Assembly (NCBI RefSeq): GCF_014644295.1
Contig: NZ_BMKK01000005.1
Span: 310,001-374,000, forward strand
Direction of reading: 5' to 3'
Source of the DNA: Emticicia aquatilis
GTDB taxonomy: Bacteria; Bacteroidota; Bacteroidia; Cytophagales; Spirosomataceae
DNA: 64,000 nucleotides
Part shown: one piece after another, positions 8,962 to 17,402 of the stretch
How the letters are laid out: each line of letters begins with the position of its first letter
Position numbering within the stretch: position 1 is the stretch's first letter
Program-made: the position numbers and the translations under genes
The notes under the pieces: model-generated
Database searches by the model: none
The model's input: only the letters and a program-made list of their open reading frames with translations
Told to the model about the DNA's origin: nothing

Positions 8962-9327
8962 GACTAAATTTCGATTGGTTGAATTTTTCTAAAAAGATTT
9001 TGAACAAATTAAATGAAGTTTTTGATGTTTTTCAAGAATGTCCAATATTTTACTCACACTTTATTGAAAATTTTCCCCAATCTGAGTATTATTCATACTG
9101 GCTTAATAGTTTTCAAAACCTAAATACGAATTTCAACATAATCCAATCATTAAAACATAGCTTTTTGGAGGTATTGAAATAGCCAAAAACTACTTACGTC
9201 ATATTTAATCTTGGAATCGTCGATAAATTATGAGAATCTTTTTTTAAAATATTTTAATTTATCAATTTTACGATGGAAATTTGTTCTTTAATTACAACTC
9301 AAACCAAATTATAAATAGTAATCAAAC
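8962..9327. other. Divergent intergenic region, 366 bp
   Basis: This very AT-rich stretch separates the divergent mutase and OmpA genes and must hold both promoters. A GAAATTTG box near 9279-9286 is a 7/8 match to TAnnTTTG and may serve the OmpA gene. A 67-codon frame with a TTG start (8979-9182, plus strand) is present, but its Phe/Asn/Ser-rich composition fits AT-rich noncoding DNA. I see no convincing gene. Confidence 0.4.
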
Positions 9328-10248
9328 ATGAAAATGTCATTAAAACCAGTATTCGTTTTATTTGTAGGATTATCACTGACATCGTGCGTTGCGAAAAAGA
9401 AGCTTACAGCTTTGCAATCTCAGTACGATAAAGCACAAGCTGATTTAGTAAAATGCGGCGACTCAGTACAAGACTACAAAGATAAACTTGAGCGTATGAG
9501 CAAATTACAACAAGAAAGCGAAGCTCAGAAAAACGCAACTCTTGCAACTGTTCAACAACGTGACCAACAAATCAATGACTTGAAAGACCAAGTAAATGAT
9601 TTGAGAAAATTACGTGACAAACAAGTTGAACAAGTGGGGAATCTAACAGTATTATCGAAAGCAGCCAATGATAATATCGACAAAACTTTATCACAACTGG
9701 CTACAAAAGACAAATACATCAATTTACTTCAAGCTGCTCGCACAAAAGCTGACTCGATTAACTTAGCTTTGGCTGTTAACTTGAAAAGTGTCTTGAATCA
9801 AGGCCTTGACGACCAAGACGTAGAAGTAAAAGTTGATAAAACTGTGGTAATGATTAATATCTCAGATAAGATGTTGTTTAGCACTGGAAGCTCGAAAATC
9901 TCACCAAATGCCAATGCGGTGTTGAATAAAATTGCTCAAATCGTAAAATCAAGACCAGATTTAGAAGTAATGGTTGAAGGTTACACTGATAACGTAGCTA
10001 TCAAAACCGACTGCCTTGACGACAACTGGGATTTGAGTGTAAAACGTGCTACATCGGTTGTGCGTACTTTACAACAAAACTTCGGTATCGACCCTAATAA
10101 ATTGATTGCAGCTGGTAGAGGCGAATTTAACGCTCTTACAACAAACGATACTTCTGAAAATCGTGCAAAAAACCGTCGTACTCGCATTATCTTGATGCCA
10201 AAAATCGACCAATTCTACGATTTATTAAATCCTGATAAAGTTAAGTAA
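9328..10248 (+). CDS. OmpA-family lipoprotein with coiled coil
   Basis: A 306-residue outer-membrane lipoprotein. The lipobox is LTSC at about residue 20. Residues about 25-130 form a long coiled coil, and about 170-290 form an OmpA/MotB peptidoglycan-binding domain (FSTGSSKISPNA, VEGYTDNV, and the arginine-rich SENRAKNRRTRIIL). It would tether the outer membrane to the wall. The TDNV loop carries an insert with two acidic residues and a Cys, as in several Bacteroidota homologues. It stands alone, with a terminator 45 bp downstream. Confidence 0.9.
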   Translation: MKMSLKPVFVLFVGLSLTSCVAKKKLTALQSQYDKAQADLVKCGDSVQDYKDKLERMSKLQQESEAQKNATLATVQQRDQQINDLKDQVNDLRKLRDKQVEQVGNLTVLSKAANDNIDKTLSQLATKDKYINLLQAARTKADSINLALAVNLKSVLNQGLDDQDVEVKVDKTVVMINISDKMLFSTGSSKISPNANAVLNKIAQIVKSRPDLEVMVEGYTDNVAIKTDCLDDNWDLSVKRATSVVRTLQQNFGIDPNKLIAAGRGEFNALTTNDTSENRAKNRRTRIILMPKIDQFYDLLNPDKVK

Positions 10249-10251
10249 GTA

Positions 10252-10278
10252 AACGGTCGATAGACCACAAGTCAACAG
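10252..10278. repeat. Short intergenic repeat (GTCGAT / GTCAACAG type)
   Basis: The string ACGGTCGATAG...AAGTCAACAG matches a family of loosely related strings that recur at 16379, 21531, 30173 and 31610, always between genes. It precedes the OmpA gene's terminator. Confidence 0.45.
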
Positions 10279-10292
10279 TTTTTAAACAAAAA

Positions 10293-10330
10293 CGGTGAAT
10301 ATTTCAGAAATATTCACCGCTTTTGTTTTT
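10293..10330 (+). terminator. Terminator of the OmpA lipoprotein gene
   Basis: A 12-bp perfect stem (CGGTGAATATTT at 10293-10304, AAATATTCACCG at 10308-10319) with a 3-nt loop is followed by CTTTTGTTTTTTT. Confidence 0.85.
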
Positions 10331-10395
10331 TTAACGTGAAATAGGCTTCTCACTTACAATCACTCTCCATTATCAATTATACATTCTCCATTAAA

Positions 10396-10851
10396 TTAAT
10401 CTTCACGCATACGCTCACGAGAAACGTCTCGCTCTTTGATGCTATCACGTTTGTCATACAATTTTTTACCTTTTGCCAACGCAATATCTAACTTTGCCAA
10501 ACCGCCATCATTGATAAAAAGTCTTGTCGGAATTATCGTTAAACCCTTGTCGGTCAATTTATTAACCAACTTTTTCAATTCTTTTTTCTTCAACAAAAGT
10601 TTTCTATCACGAAGTGGCTCGTGATTGTAGTGCGTACCTTGGTCGTATTTCGAGATATTAAGGTTTTTAACGTAAAGTTCGTCGTTGATAAAAAAACAAT
10701 AAGCATCAACCATACTGAACTTATTCAATCGAATTGATTTTATTTCAGTACCAGTCAAGACCATTCCCGCCGAATATTTTTCCAGAAAGAAAAACTCAAA
10801 ACTTGCTTTCTTATTGGTTACATCTATTTTTTTTGCTGCTTTTTCTGCCAT
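10396..10851 (-). CDS. smpB: SsrA-binding protein SmpB
   Basis: A 151-residue protein required for trans-translation, binding tmRNA and rescuing stalled ribosomes. It shows the SmpB signatures NKKASFEFFFLEKYSAGMVL, GTEIKSIR and the KLYDKRDSIKERD tail. The start is ATG; length is typical. The 5' region holds a TTAGCTATTAGC-type repeat and, further upstream on the same strand, a probable small RNA with its own promoter and terminator. Confidence 0.95.
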   Translation of the reverse strand: MAEKAAKKIDVTNKKASFEFFFLEKYSAGMVLTGTEIKSIRLNKFSMVDAYCFFINDELYVKNLNISKYDQGTHYNHEPLRDRKLLLKKKELKKLVNKLTDKGLTIIPTRLFINDGGLAKLDIALAKGKKLYDKRDSIKERDVSRERMRED

Positions 10852-10858
10852 TTTTTCT

Positions 10859-10965
10859 AAAGCTTTTAGCTATTAGCAATTAGCTCTTAGCTTTTTTCTA
10901 ATACTATTCTAAATACTGTTTTAATCTTTCTGAATCGAAAACTAATAGCTAACCGCTAAAAGCTG
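10859..10965. repeat. Inverted TTAGC-type repeat upstream of smpB
   Basis: AGCTTTTAGCTATTAGC and AATTAGCTCTTAGC at about 10860-10892 face AATAGCTAACCGCTAAAAGCT at about 10945-10965 in inverted orientation. The unit falls between the smpB start and the terminator of the upstream small RNA. It could form a loose stem in the smpB leader. It resembles the low-complexity intergenic repeats elsewhere in the window. Confidence 0.5.
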
Positions 10966-10985
10966 ATTTCTCACAAAGTTACGAA

Positions 10986-11139
10986 TAAAAAAAATCCCTA
11001 CCTCAAAAATAGTGGCAGGGATTCCGACTTACGTGCTTTCCTAATAATCCATGTATAAGCTCTATAATTGGATTCGACTTCAATTGAGAATTTTTCTTGA
11101 AAATTCTCGGGCGGGAAATCCTATTTCGGGCAACTTCCC
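10986..11139 (-). ncRNA. Putative small structured RNA, about 154 nt, upstream of smpB
   Basis: No protein fits here, but the minus strand reads as a complete transcription unit. A perfect -7 box TAACTTTG (11151 to 11144) is followed by a transcript of about 154 nt beginning near GGGAAG (11139). It ends at a strong terminator: a 10-bp stem, 11023-11014 paired with 11002-10993, then T8. Internal hairpins are visible, including GAGAATTTT/AAAATTCTC (about 11107-11085) and AATCCA/TGGATT (about 11075-11047), with possible pairing of TGCTTT to AAAGCA. It lacks a CCA end and tag frame, so it is not a normal tmRNA. It matches no RNA family I can recall with confidence; a 6S-type RNA is possible but unproven. 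Confidence 0.5.
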
Positions 11140-11143
11140 AAAG

Positions 11144-11151
11144 CAAAGTTA
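11144..11151 (-). promoter_or_regulatory. -7 promoter box for the small RNA
   Basis: TAACTTTG on the minus strand is an exact TAnnTTTG. The -33 side is only T-rich, without a clear TTTG. Its distance to the terminator (about 155 nt) defines the candidate RNA. Confidence 0.5.
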
Positions 11152-11644
11152 AATATTTTTAGAATAAAAAAAATATTGTTTTATTTTTCTTATCTAAAGG
11201 AGGCATCAGAGACGCCTCCTTTTAACTTTCCTTTATCAGAAAATCTTGTTCTAACTGCTTCATTAAAGAACAAATATTTTCTGGATTTCGATTTAAAAAA
11301 ATCAGATTTTTTTGGGTTATGAGTCTTTGTTACCGTTCAATAGTTTTTTTTCGGTAACACTTTTTTATAAACTAAAAGCGTGCCAAACTTTTCTCAAAAA
11401 ATGATTAAACGGCATACATATTTTATAAACCACTCATAATCAACAAATTAAATCAAAAAAAAGTTTTAAACGATTACACCGCTCAATAATTTTTTTTCGC
11501 ACAAGCCCGAAATCAGAAGCAGTTATTTGCAAGAAATTTGGATTTCTCAATAATTTTTCTTATATTTAAAGAAATGGTAATCAGACAAAAGAAACTTTTG
11601 GTTACCGGATATAGTTATTTTAAGGTAATAAATTTTTTAGTCAA
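11152..11644. other. AT-rich intergenic region upstream of hflX
   Basis: About 490 bp without a gene. It contains a hairpin at 11196-11222 (AAAGGAGGC / GCCTCCTTT), TACCGTTCAAT near 11332 (also present inverted in the LytTR upstream region), and the 17-mer AAAAAATGATTAAACGG at 11396-11412 that also occurs at 4436-4452. The hflX promoter lies near the right end. No further gene was recognised. Confidence 0.45.
11537..11568 (+). promoter_or_regulatory. Promoter of hflX-rnr
   Basis: TTTG at 11537-11540, 20 bp, then TATATTTA at 11561-11568 (7/8 to TAnnTTTG). This would start transcription near 11575, about 70 nt ahead of the hflX start. Confidence 0.45.
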
Positions 11645-12895
11645 TTGTTCAAATCACCCGTTTTTTCTACAGCAAAGCAGCAAGAAACTGCAATTTTGGT
11701 TGGTCTCATCACGCAAAAACAAAATGCCGAACGAACCAAAGAATATCTCGATGAATTAGAGTTTTTAGCAACGACAGCCGGCGTAATTACCAAACGAGTT
11801 TTTACGCAACGCCTCGAACGTGCTGATTCTAAGACCTTTGTGGGGAAAGGTAAATTAGAAGAAATAAAAATTTGGTTGATTGAAAATCCAGTCGATAGTA
11901 TCATCTTCGACGATGACCTCACGGCTCCGCAAGTGCGAAACCTTGAGTCGATGTTTCAGGAAATCAAGATTCTTGACCGTAGTTTATTGATTTTGAATAT
12001 ATTTTCGCAGCGAGCCCAAACCGACCAAGCAAAACGTCAGGTTGAGTTGGCTCAGTATCAGTATATGTTGCCTCGCCTTACCCGTATGTGGTCGCACCTT
12101 AGCCGCCAAAAAGGTGGGATTGGTATGCGTGGCCCTGGTGAAAAAGAATTAGAAACTGATAAGCGTATAGTAAAAGACCGCATTGCGTTTTTGAAGGATA
12201 AGCTCGAAAAGATTGATAAACAGAGTTTTACCCGCCGAAAAGAGCGTAGCCAGCTCGTGCGTGTGGCACTGGTGGGCTATACGAACGTCGGGAAATCAAC
12301 TTTGATGCGTCGTTTAGCAAAAACCGATGTTTTTGCCGAAAACAAACTTTTTGCCACCATCGACTCGACCGTTAGAAAGGTAGTTTTAGGAAATATTCCG
12401 TTTTTGCTGACCGATACTGTTGGCTTTATCCGAAAACTACCCACGCAATTAATCGAGTCGTTTAAATCAACATTGGACGAAATCCGTGAAGCCGATATTT
12501 TGGTTCATGTGGTTGATATTTCGCACCCATCGTTTGAAGAGCAGATTGAAGTTGTAAACGTGACTTTATCCGAAATCGGAGCTTCAGAAAAATCAATGGT
12601 GTTGGTTTTCAATAAACTCGACCTCTTCAAACCCGAATCGGAGGAGAACCTCGATGAGCATCTCGAAACAATTGATGAAGGTGTTTTAGAACGTAACCTT
12701 GACAGACTAAAGAATAGTTACCTCAAGAAAAACACCGAAAATGTTGTGTTTATTTCCGCCGAACACAAAGAAAACTTAGGCGAATTACGCAAGGTTCTAA
12801 TGAATAAGATTCAAGAAAAACATTTCTTGATTTATCCAAACTGGGACCCAACCCAAAACCCAATGTATGATTGGCAGGGGGTTGAGCAAGAATGA
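11645..12895 (+). CDS. hflX: GTPase HflX
   Basis: A 416-residue ribosome-associated GTPase that splits stalled or heat-damaged ribosomes. It shows the HflX N-terminal domain (LVGLITQKQNAERTKEYLDELEFLA), the glycine-rich linker KGGIGMRGPGEKELETD, the P-loop GYTNVGKSTLM, the G3 motif DTVGFI and the G4 motif NKLD. The start is a TTG, because the frame is closed at 11621 and has no ATG before conserved sequence. It overlaps rnr by 4 bp (ATGA), so the two form an operon linking ribosome rescue and RNA decay. Confidence 0.92.
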   Translation: MFKSPVFSTAKQQETAILVGLITQKQNAERTKEYLDELEFLATTAGVITKRVFTQRLERADSKTFVGKGKLEEIKIWLIENPVDSIIFDDDLTAPQVRNLESMFQEIKILDRSLLILNIFSQRAQTDQAKRQVELAQYQYMLPRLTRMWSHLSRQKGGIGMRGPGEKELETDKRIVKDRIAFLKDKLEKIDKQSFTRRKERSQLVRVALVGYTNVGKSTLMRRLAKTDVFAENKLFATIDSTVRKVVLGNIPFLLTDTVGFIRKLPTQLIESFKSTLDEIREADILVHVVDISHPSFEEQIEVVNVTLSEIGASEKSMVLVFNKLDLFKPESEENLDEHLETIDEGVLERNLDRLKNSYLKKNTENVVFISAEHKENLGELRKVLMNKIQEKHFLIYPNWDPTQNPMYDWQGVEQE

Positions 12896-15252
12896 TAAAA
12901 CAAACAATGGCAAAAAACAAACAAAAATCATATTATGACCAACTAAAAGCCGAGATATTGGCTTTTTTGTCGGTGAATATTGAGCGTCCATACACTTTAC
13001 AAGACCTATTTACGCACTATGATGTAAAAAACAAGCAAGAAAAAGCCTTGTATGGAATGCTTGTGGAAGACCTTCTCGAAGAAGGCAAAATTTATCAAAT
13101 AGATAAAGGAAAATATACGGTTGATGTCAACGCAAACGCTGTCGTTGGTCGCCTCGACCACGTAAATCCAAAATTTGGCTTTATCAGATACGATGACACA
13201 AAACCCGATATTTGGGTAGATGCCGATGACCTAAAAGGTGCAATCGACGGCGATTTAGTAAAAGCCACCATCTACGGAGAATTTTATAAAAAAGGTAATA
13301 ACCCCGAAGGTGCAGTTATTGAGATTATTGAGCGTGGTCGCAAAGAAATAGTGGGTAAAATTCAAGTTTTTGGAAATTATGCCCTCGTTCGCCCCGACCA
13401 CAAGAACCTGCACGACGATATTTTTATCCCGAAAGATAAAATCAATGGTGCAACGAAAGACGATTTAGTTATCGTAAAAATCGTTGAATACCCAACCAAT
13501 GTTCAGCAAGGAGTTGGTGAAGTAACCGAAATCTTAGGAAAATCGGGCGATAATAACGCAGAAATGCACGCAATTTTGGCCGAATTTGGTTTACCAATCA
13601 GATTCGATAAAGCAATTGAGGAAGAAGCTGCAGCCATTTCGGAAGTTATTACGGAAGAAGAAATCAAGAAAAGACGAGATTTTAGAGAGATTCTGACTTT
13701 CACGATTGACCCGCACGATGCCAAAGATTTTGATGATGCTCTGAGTTTTAGAATTCTTGAAAATCAGAATTACGAAATCGGCGTTCATATTGCCGACGTA
13801 ACGCACTATGTGCAAGAAGGCACAAGGCTCGAAGAAGAAGCCCTCAACCGTGCCACTTCGGTATATTTGGTTGACCGCACAATTCCGATGTTGCCCGAAA
13901 AACTCTCGAATAACCTTTGTTCACTTCGTCCGCACGAGGATAAACTGACGTTTTCGGCGGTTTTTGAAATGACCCACGACGGACGATTGATAAACGAATG
14001 GTTTGGCAGAACGGTTATTCATTCTGACCACCGATTTACGTACGAAGATGCTCAAAAAGTATTGGAAAACGAAGAAGGCGATGTGCTGAATCCTGCAACG
14101 GAACCGGATGAAATTCTTGAAAAATATCGTTTCCCACTACATACGCTCAATCATTTAGCAAAGATTCTTAAAAAAGAGCGTTTCAGAAACGGAGCGATTA
14201 ATTTTGAAACCAACGAAGTAAAGTTCAAACTCGATGAAACTGGCAAGCCGCTCGGTGTGGTGTTGAAAATCAGAAAAGATGCCCACAAGCTTATCGAAGA
14301 ATTTATGCTTTTGGCCAATAAAAAAGTGGCGGAGTTTGTTTTCAAACTTAAAAATGAAGCAAATTCAGAAGCCAATACGATGGTCTATCGTGTGCATGAG
14401 CCACCAAATCCTGAGAAATTACAGAACTTTGCCAATTTTGCTGGTCGATTTGGTTTTTCAATCAAAACTGATTCGGATAAGACCCTATCGAATTCGATGA
14501 ACAAAATGATGGCCGAAGTTGAGGGAACGCCCGTACAGAATGTACTGGAACAACTGGCAGTTCGCACGATGTCTAAAGCTCGTTATACAACAGAACCTTT
14601 GGGGCATTTTGGCCTTGCTTTTGAGCATTACAGTCACTTTACGTCGCCTATTCGTCGTTATCCTGATATGATGGCACATCGACTTTTGCAACATTATCTA
14701 ACGGCTTTACCGAAAGATAGAAATAAGGTCTCGCACGATGAATATGAGAAGAAATCGAAACATTCGTCTGACCGAGAAAAGCTCGCTGCCGAAGCCGAAA
14801 GAGCCTCAATTAAGTACAAACAAGTAGAATTTATGAGTCTGCAAGAACGTCGAACAATTTTCACGGGCGTTGTGACAGGCGTAACTGATTTCGGGATTTT
14901 TGTGGAAATAACTTCTACAAGTTGTGAAGGAATGGTTCGTTTAGCTGATTTGAAAGATGATTTTTACGAATGGGATAGAAATAATTATCGAGTTGTAGGA
15001 AAACGCACAGGTCGAGTAATCAACTTTGGCGATACCGTGAAAGTAACCGTAAAAGGCACTGACTTGGAGCGTAGAAGCATGGATTTGGAATTGGTAGGCC
15101 TGGAAGGAAAATCAATGCCTGCGAGCAGTACGAAACGAAGTAATAAAGATGCTACAAGTAGCCGAGGCGGTCGAAGAGAAAAACCAAGTCGAACTGCCCC
15201 AAAAAGCAGCCGAACAAGCAGTAAAGACAAAGGCAAACGAAAGAGGAAGTAA
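12892..15252 (+). CDS. rnr: Ribonuclease R
   Basis: A 786-residue 3'-5' exoribonuclease. Order: N-terminal winged helix (about 10-75), two cold-shock/OB domains (about 80-235), the RNB catalytic domain (about 260-600, with the metal-binding DPHDAKDFDDALS at about 273-285 and FTSPIRRYPDMMAHR), an S1 domain (about 655-735), and a basic Lys/Arg/Ser-rich tail. It degrades structured RNA and works in trans-translation quality control, which suits the nearby smpB. The ATG overlapping the hflX stop is used; a second ATG five codons on (MAKNK) is possible. Confidence 0.93.
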   Translation: MIKQTMAKNKQKSYYDQLKAEILAFLSVNIERPYTLQDLFTHYDVKNKQEKALYGMLVEDLLEEGKIYQIDKGKYTVDVNANAVVGRLDHVNPKFGFIRYDDTKPDIWVDADDLKGAIDGDLVKATIYGEFYKKGNNPEGAVIEIIERGRKEIVGKIQVFGNYALVRPDHKNLHDDIFIPKDKINGATKDDLVIVKIVEYPTNVQQGVGEVTEILGKSGDNNAEMHAILAEFGLPIRFDKAIEEEAAAISEVITEEEIKKRRDFREILTFTIDPHDAKDFDDALSFRILENQNYEIGVHIADVTHYVQEGTRLEEEALNRATSVYLVDRTIPMLPEKLSNNLCSLRPHEDKLTFSAVFEMTHDGRLINEWFGRTVIHSDHRFTYEDAQKVLENEEGDVLNPATEPDEILEKYRFPLHTLNHLAKILKKERFRNGAINFETNEVKFKLDETGKPLGVVLKIRKDAHKLIEEFMLLANKKVAEFVFKLKNEANSEANTMVYRVHEPPNPEKLQNFANFAGRFGFSIKTDSDKTLSNSMNKMMAEVEGTPVQNVLEQLAVRTMSKARYTTEPLGHFGLAFEHYSHFTSPIRRYPDMMAHRLLQHYLTALPKDRNKVSHDEYEKKSKHSSDREKLAAEAERASIKYKQVEFMSLQERRTIFTGVVTGVTDFGIFVEITSTSCEGMVRLADLKDDFYEWDRNNYRVVGKRTGRVINFGDTVKVTVKGTDLERRSMDLELVGLEGKSMPASSTKRSNKDATSSRGGRREKPSRTAPKSSRTSSKDKGKRKRK

Positions 15253-15290
15253 CTGGTTATTGGGAATTAGCGGGCGGCGTTCCGTTTATT
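15251..15290. repeat. Intergenic copy of the CGGGCGGCGTTCCG repeat
   Basis: A GGTTATTGGGAATT string is followed by CGGGCGGCGTTCCG (15271-15284). The same 14-mer is present inverted inside prmC at 26805-26818. Its GC content stands out from the AT-rich gap. Confidence 0.5.
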
Positions 15291-15335
15291 GATTAATCGG
15301 TTTTCGGAAACAATTCTAATCTATAAAGGTTAAAT

Positions 15336-15376
15336 AAACAGGTAAGTAGCTGAATGACTATTTACCTGTTTTTTGT
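15336..15376 (+). terminator. Terminator of hflX-rnr
   Basis: Arms at 15337-15349 (AACAGGTAAGTAG) and 15358-15370 (CTATTTACCTGTT) pair with one mismatch and are followed by T6. Confidence 0.8.
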
Positions 15377-15417
15377 TTACGTCATTTTAAATTTACATTC
15401 TGATACATTTTGCAAAA

Positions 15418-15440
15418 ACGTCCAAATTGGACGTTCCTAC
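15418..15440. repeat. 17-bp palindrome followed by TCCTACG
   Basis: ACGTCCAAATTGGACGT (15418-15434) is a perfect odd palindrome followed by TCCTACG, about 35 bp before the epimerase start. Similar 'palindrome plus CTAC/TCCAC tail' units occur at 26211 and 27189. Confidence 0.5.
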
Positions 15441-15472
15441 GTGTAAAATTTGACTAATAAAATTAATCGAAA

Positions 15473-16378
15473 ATGAATATTCTAATTACAGGCGGCACGG
15501 GTATGATTGGGCATCGGCTCACCGAATTACTTTTGGCAAAAGGCCATAAGGTTTCATATTTGAGCAGAAAAAAAGAAAAACTACCCAATGTAGAGGTTTT
15601 TCAGTGGGATATTCAGAAAGGATATATCGAAGAAGGTGCTTTAGAGGCGACTGATTATGTAGTCCATTTAGCAGGAGCAGGCATAGCCGATAAACGTTGG
15701 ACTGACGAACGCAAAAAAGAAATCATCGATTCTCGAATTCAGCCGATTGAGTTGATTAATAAGCATTTACAAGAAAAAAACATTCAACTCAAAGGCTTTA
15801 TTTCAGCATCTGCTATCGGGATTTATGGCGGTGATACGGGTGATGTTAAATTAGATGAAAGTAGTGTTTTAGGAAATGACTTTTTGGCCGAATGTACCAA
15901 ACTTTGGGAAATTCATGCAAAAAAAGTTACGAATGCTGCTCGAATCGTGAGCGTCAGAATCGGTATTGTTTTGAGCGAAAAAGGTGGAGCTTTGCCTAAA
16001 CTTGTTCAACCTATTCGCCTTGGTTTTGGGGCAGCTCTGGGAAGTGGAAAACAATTTATGTCATGGATTCACGTAGATGACCTTTGTGGAATTTTTGTAA
16101 AAGCCATCGAAGATGAAAAAATGCAGGGGCCGTATAATGCCGTTGCACCAAATCCTGTAACGAATCAAGAAATAACAAACGTTGCTGCGGAAGTGCTGAA
16201 AAAGCCACTTTGGCTACCGAATGTTCCGAGTTTTGCATTAAAATTAGTTTTCGGAGAAATGGGAATTGTCGTAACTGGTGGTAACTTTGTGCAGAACAAA
16301 AGGCTTTCGCAAGAAACCAATTTTCAGTATAAATTTACAACTATTAAAGACGCATTGAGAGATTTATTGGGGAAATAG
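15473..16378 (+). CDS. TIGR01777-family NAD-dependent epimerase-like protein
   Basis: A 301-residue Rossmann-fold protein of the extended SDR type, in the TIGR01777 (YfcH-like) group. The NAD motif ILITGGTGMIGHRL is at the N-terminus, SASAIGIYG in the centre and FMSWIHVDDL further on. Its substrate is unknown. The start is ATG. The HIT-family gene follows 58 bp downstream and may share the transcript. Confidence 0.85.
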   Translation: MNILITGGTGMIGHRLTELLLAKGHKVSYLSRKKEKLPNVEVFQWDIQKGYIEEGALEATDYVVHLAGAGIADKRWTDERKKEIIDSRIQPIELINKHLQEKNIQLKGFISASAIGIYGGDTGDVKLDESSVLGNDFLAECTKLWEIHAKKVTNAARIVSVRIGIVLSEKGGALPKLVQPIRLGFGAALGSGKQFMSWIHVDDLCGIFVKAIEDEKMQGPYNAVAPNPVTNQEITNVAAEVLKKPLWLPNVPSFALKLVFGEMGIVVTGGNFVQNKRLSQETNFQYKFTTIKDALRDLLGK

Positions 16379-16434
16379 TCAACTGTCCACGGTCGGCAGT
16401 CAACAGAAAAATAACTCATAATTCAGAACTCAAA
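16379..16434. repeat. Intergenic repeat strings between epimerase and HIT genes
   Basis: AACTGTCCACGGTCGGCAGT plus CAACAG, then AACTCATAATTCAGAACTCA. The first matches the family at 10252, 21531 and 30173; the second matches the TCAGAACTC strings between the OmpR-type regulator and kinase (60959-61072). Confidence 0.45.
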
Positions 16435-16436
16435 AA

Positions 16437-16829
16437 ATGGCTTCCATATTTTCAAGAATTATTGCAGGTGAAATTCCTTGCCATAAAATTGCCGAAAACG
16501 ACCAATATTTTGCATTTTTAGATGTATTTCCGTGTGCAGTTGGCCACGTTTTGGTTGTTCCGAAACAAGAAATAGATTATCTATTCGACCTCAGCGATGA
16601 GCTTTATGCGGGTCTGATGGCTTTTGCCAAACAAATCGAGCCAGCCATTCGTAAGGCAGTACCTTGCAAGCGTGTAGGTGTTGCTGTTATTGGTTTAGAA
16701 GTACCTCACGCCCACGTTCATCTGATTCCAATGAATAGCATGAGCGATATGAATTTTCATAATAAACTAAAACTTTCACCAGAAGAACTCGCCGAAACTG
16801 CTGCTAAAATCAGAAGTTTTCTCAATTAA
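16437..16829 (+). CDS. HIT-family (histidine triad) protein
   Basis: A 130-residue nucleotide hydrolase/transferase of the HinT branch. The active-site triad is visible as HAHVHLIPM, with the N-terminal FSRIIAGEIPCHKI typical of HinT-like proteins. Such proteins hydrolyse nucleoside phosphoramidates. The start is ATG. Confidence 0.92.
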   Translation: MASIFSRIIAGEIPCHKIAENDQYFAFLDVFPCAVGHVLVVPKQEIDYLFDLSDELYAGLMAFAKQIEPAIRKAVPCKRVGVAVIGLEVPHAHVHLIPMNSMSDMNFHNKLKLSPEELAETAAKIRSFLN

Positions 16830-16833
16830 TATC

Positions 16834-17115
16834 ATGGAAATTATTTATGCCATTATCATTGCGATATTACCTTTGTTTTTATCGCTAAGAACTATTTTTT
16901 TGCTTCGTAAAAATCCGAAAATATCTGATTTTATGAAAAGCATCATTATCGCTGTTTTGTGCGGAATAATTTTGGTATCAATCAGTGTAAGTGTGCATCA
17001 TTTCATGAATCTTGCCGATGCAAAATCTAATATGAGTGTGGGCGTCCTGACGAGCGTACAAATCATTATGTCAGGCGTAGTATTCTTGGTTTCGAGGGTT
17101 TTGAGTAGGGTTTAA
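16834..17115 (+). CDS. Small membrane protein, unknown function
   Basis: A 93-residue protein with three predicted membrane helices (about 3-21, 36-55 and 68-88) and short charged loops (LRKNPK). It begins 4 bp after the HIT gene and is probably translated from the same mRNA. I recognise no family. It ends just before the toxin-antitoxin promoter. Confidence 0.6.
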   Translation: MEIIYAIIIAILPLFLSLRTIFLLRKNPKISDFMKSIIIAVLCGIILVSISVSVHHFMNLADAKSNMSVGVLTSVQIIMSGVVFLVSRVLSRV

Positions 17116-17130
17116 ACTCGCCTATTTTTC

Positions 17131-17161
17131 TTTGACACTTTTCATAATTAATGTATATTTG
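17131..17161 (+). promoter_or_regulatory. Promoter of the YoeB-type toxin-antitoxin operon
   Basis: TTTG (17131-17134), exactly 19 bp, then TATATTTG (17154-17161): a full match to the Bacteroidota promoter. An ATG at 17151 falls inside this promoter, which decides for the ATG at 17181 as the antitoxin start. Confidence 0.75.
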
Positions 17162-17180
17162 TTTATTAAAACAAAATAAT

Positions 17181-17402
17181 ATGTCAACGCAGACTTTGAT
17201 AATTGAGGCTGAAAACGATAAAATAAAAGCACTTAAAGCCTTTTTAACAGCTTTTGGTATAAACTATCGAATCAAAAAAAATAGCTCCAAAGATACAACT
17301 GAGTACTTGATGAGTAATCCTAAAAATAAGAAAAGATTGCTGGAATCAATTGAGCAATTAAACAATGGCACTACCGAAACTCATAGCCTCATTGAAGCAT
17401 GA
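17181..17402 (+). CDS. Antitoxin with DUF2683-like N-terminus and YefM-like tail
   Basis: A 73-residue protein that should neutralise the YoeB-type toxin next to it. The C-terminal half (EYLMSNPKNKKRLLESIEQL) closely resembles the toxin-binding tail of YefM. The N-terminal half (TLIIEAENDKIKALKAFLTA, then FGINYRIK) does not look like the YefM/Phd DNA-binding fold; it resembles DUF2683-type sequences common in Bacteroidota antitoxins. The start is set by the promoter just upstream. Its stop overlaps the toxin start (ATGA), the usual translational coupling. Confidence 0.8.
   Translation: MSTQTLIIEAENDKIKALKAFLTAFGINYRIKKNSSKDTTEYLMSNPKNKKRLLESIEQLNNGTTETHSLIEA

Noticed and set aside
8979-9182. 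A 67-codon plus-strand frame between the divergent mutase and OmpA genes
   Set aside because: It starts with TTG, has a Phe/Asn/Ser-rich composition expected of AT-rich noncoding DNA, matches no family, and lies in a region that must hold promoters.
10986-11139. Cobalamin riboswitch or tmRNA as the identity of the small RNA
   Set aside because: A CCCTGCC string recalls the end of a cobalamin riboswitch, but the core GCAACTGT-like element is missing and smpB is not a plausible target. There is no tag frame or CCA end as in tmRNA.
11196-11222. A main terminator for the small RNA gene region
   Set aside because: The hairpin AAAGGAGGC/GCCTCCTTT lies upstream of the small RNA promoter and lacks a proper T-run, so its role stays unknown.
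17151-17180. An earlier antitoxin start
   Set aside because: The ATG at 17151 falls between and overlaps the promoter elements, so it cannot be in the mRNA.
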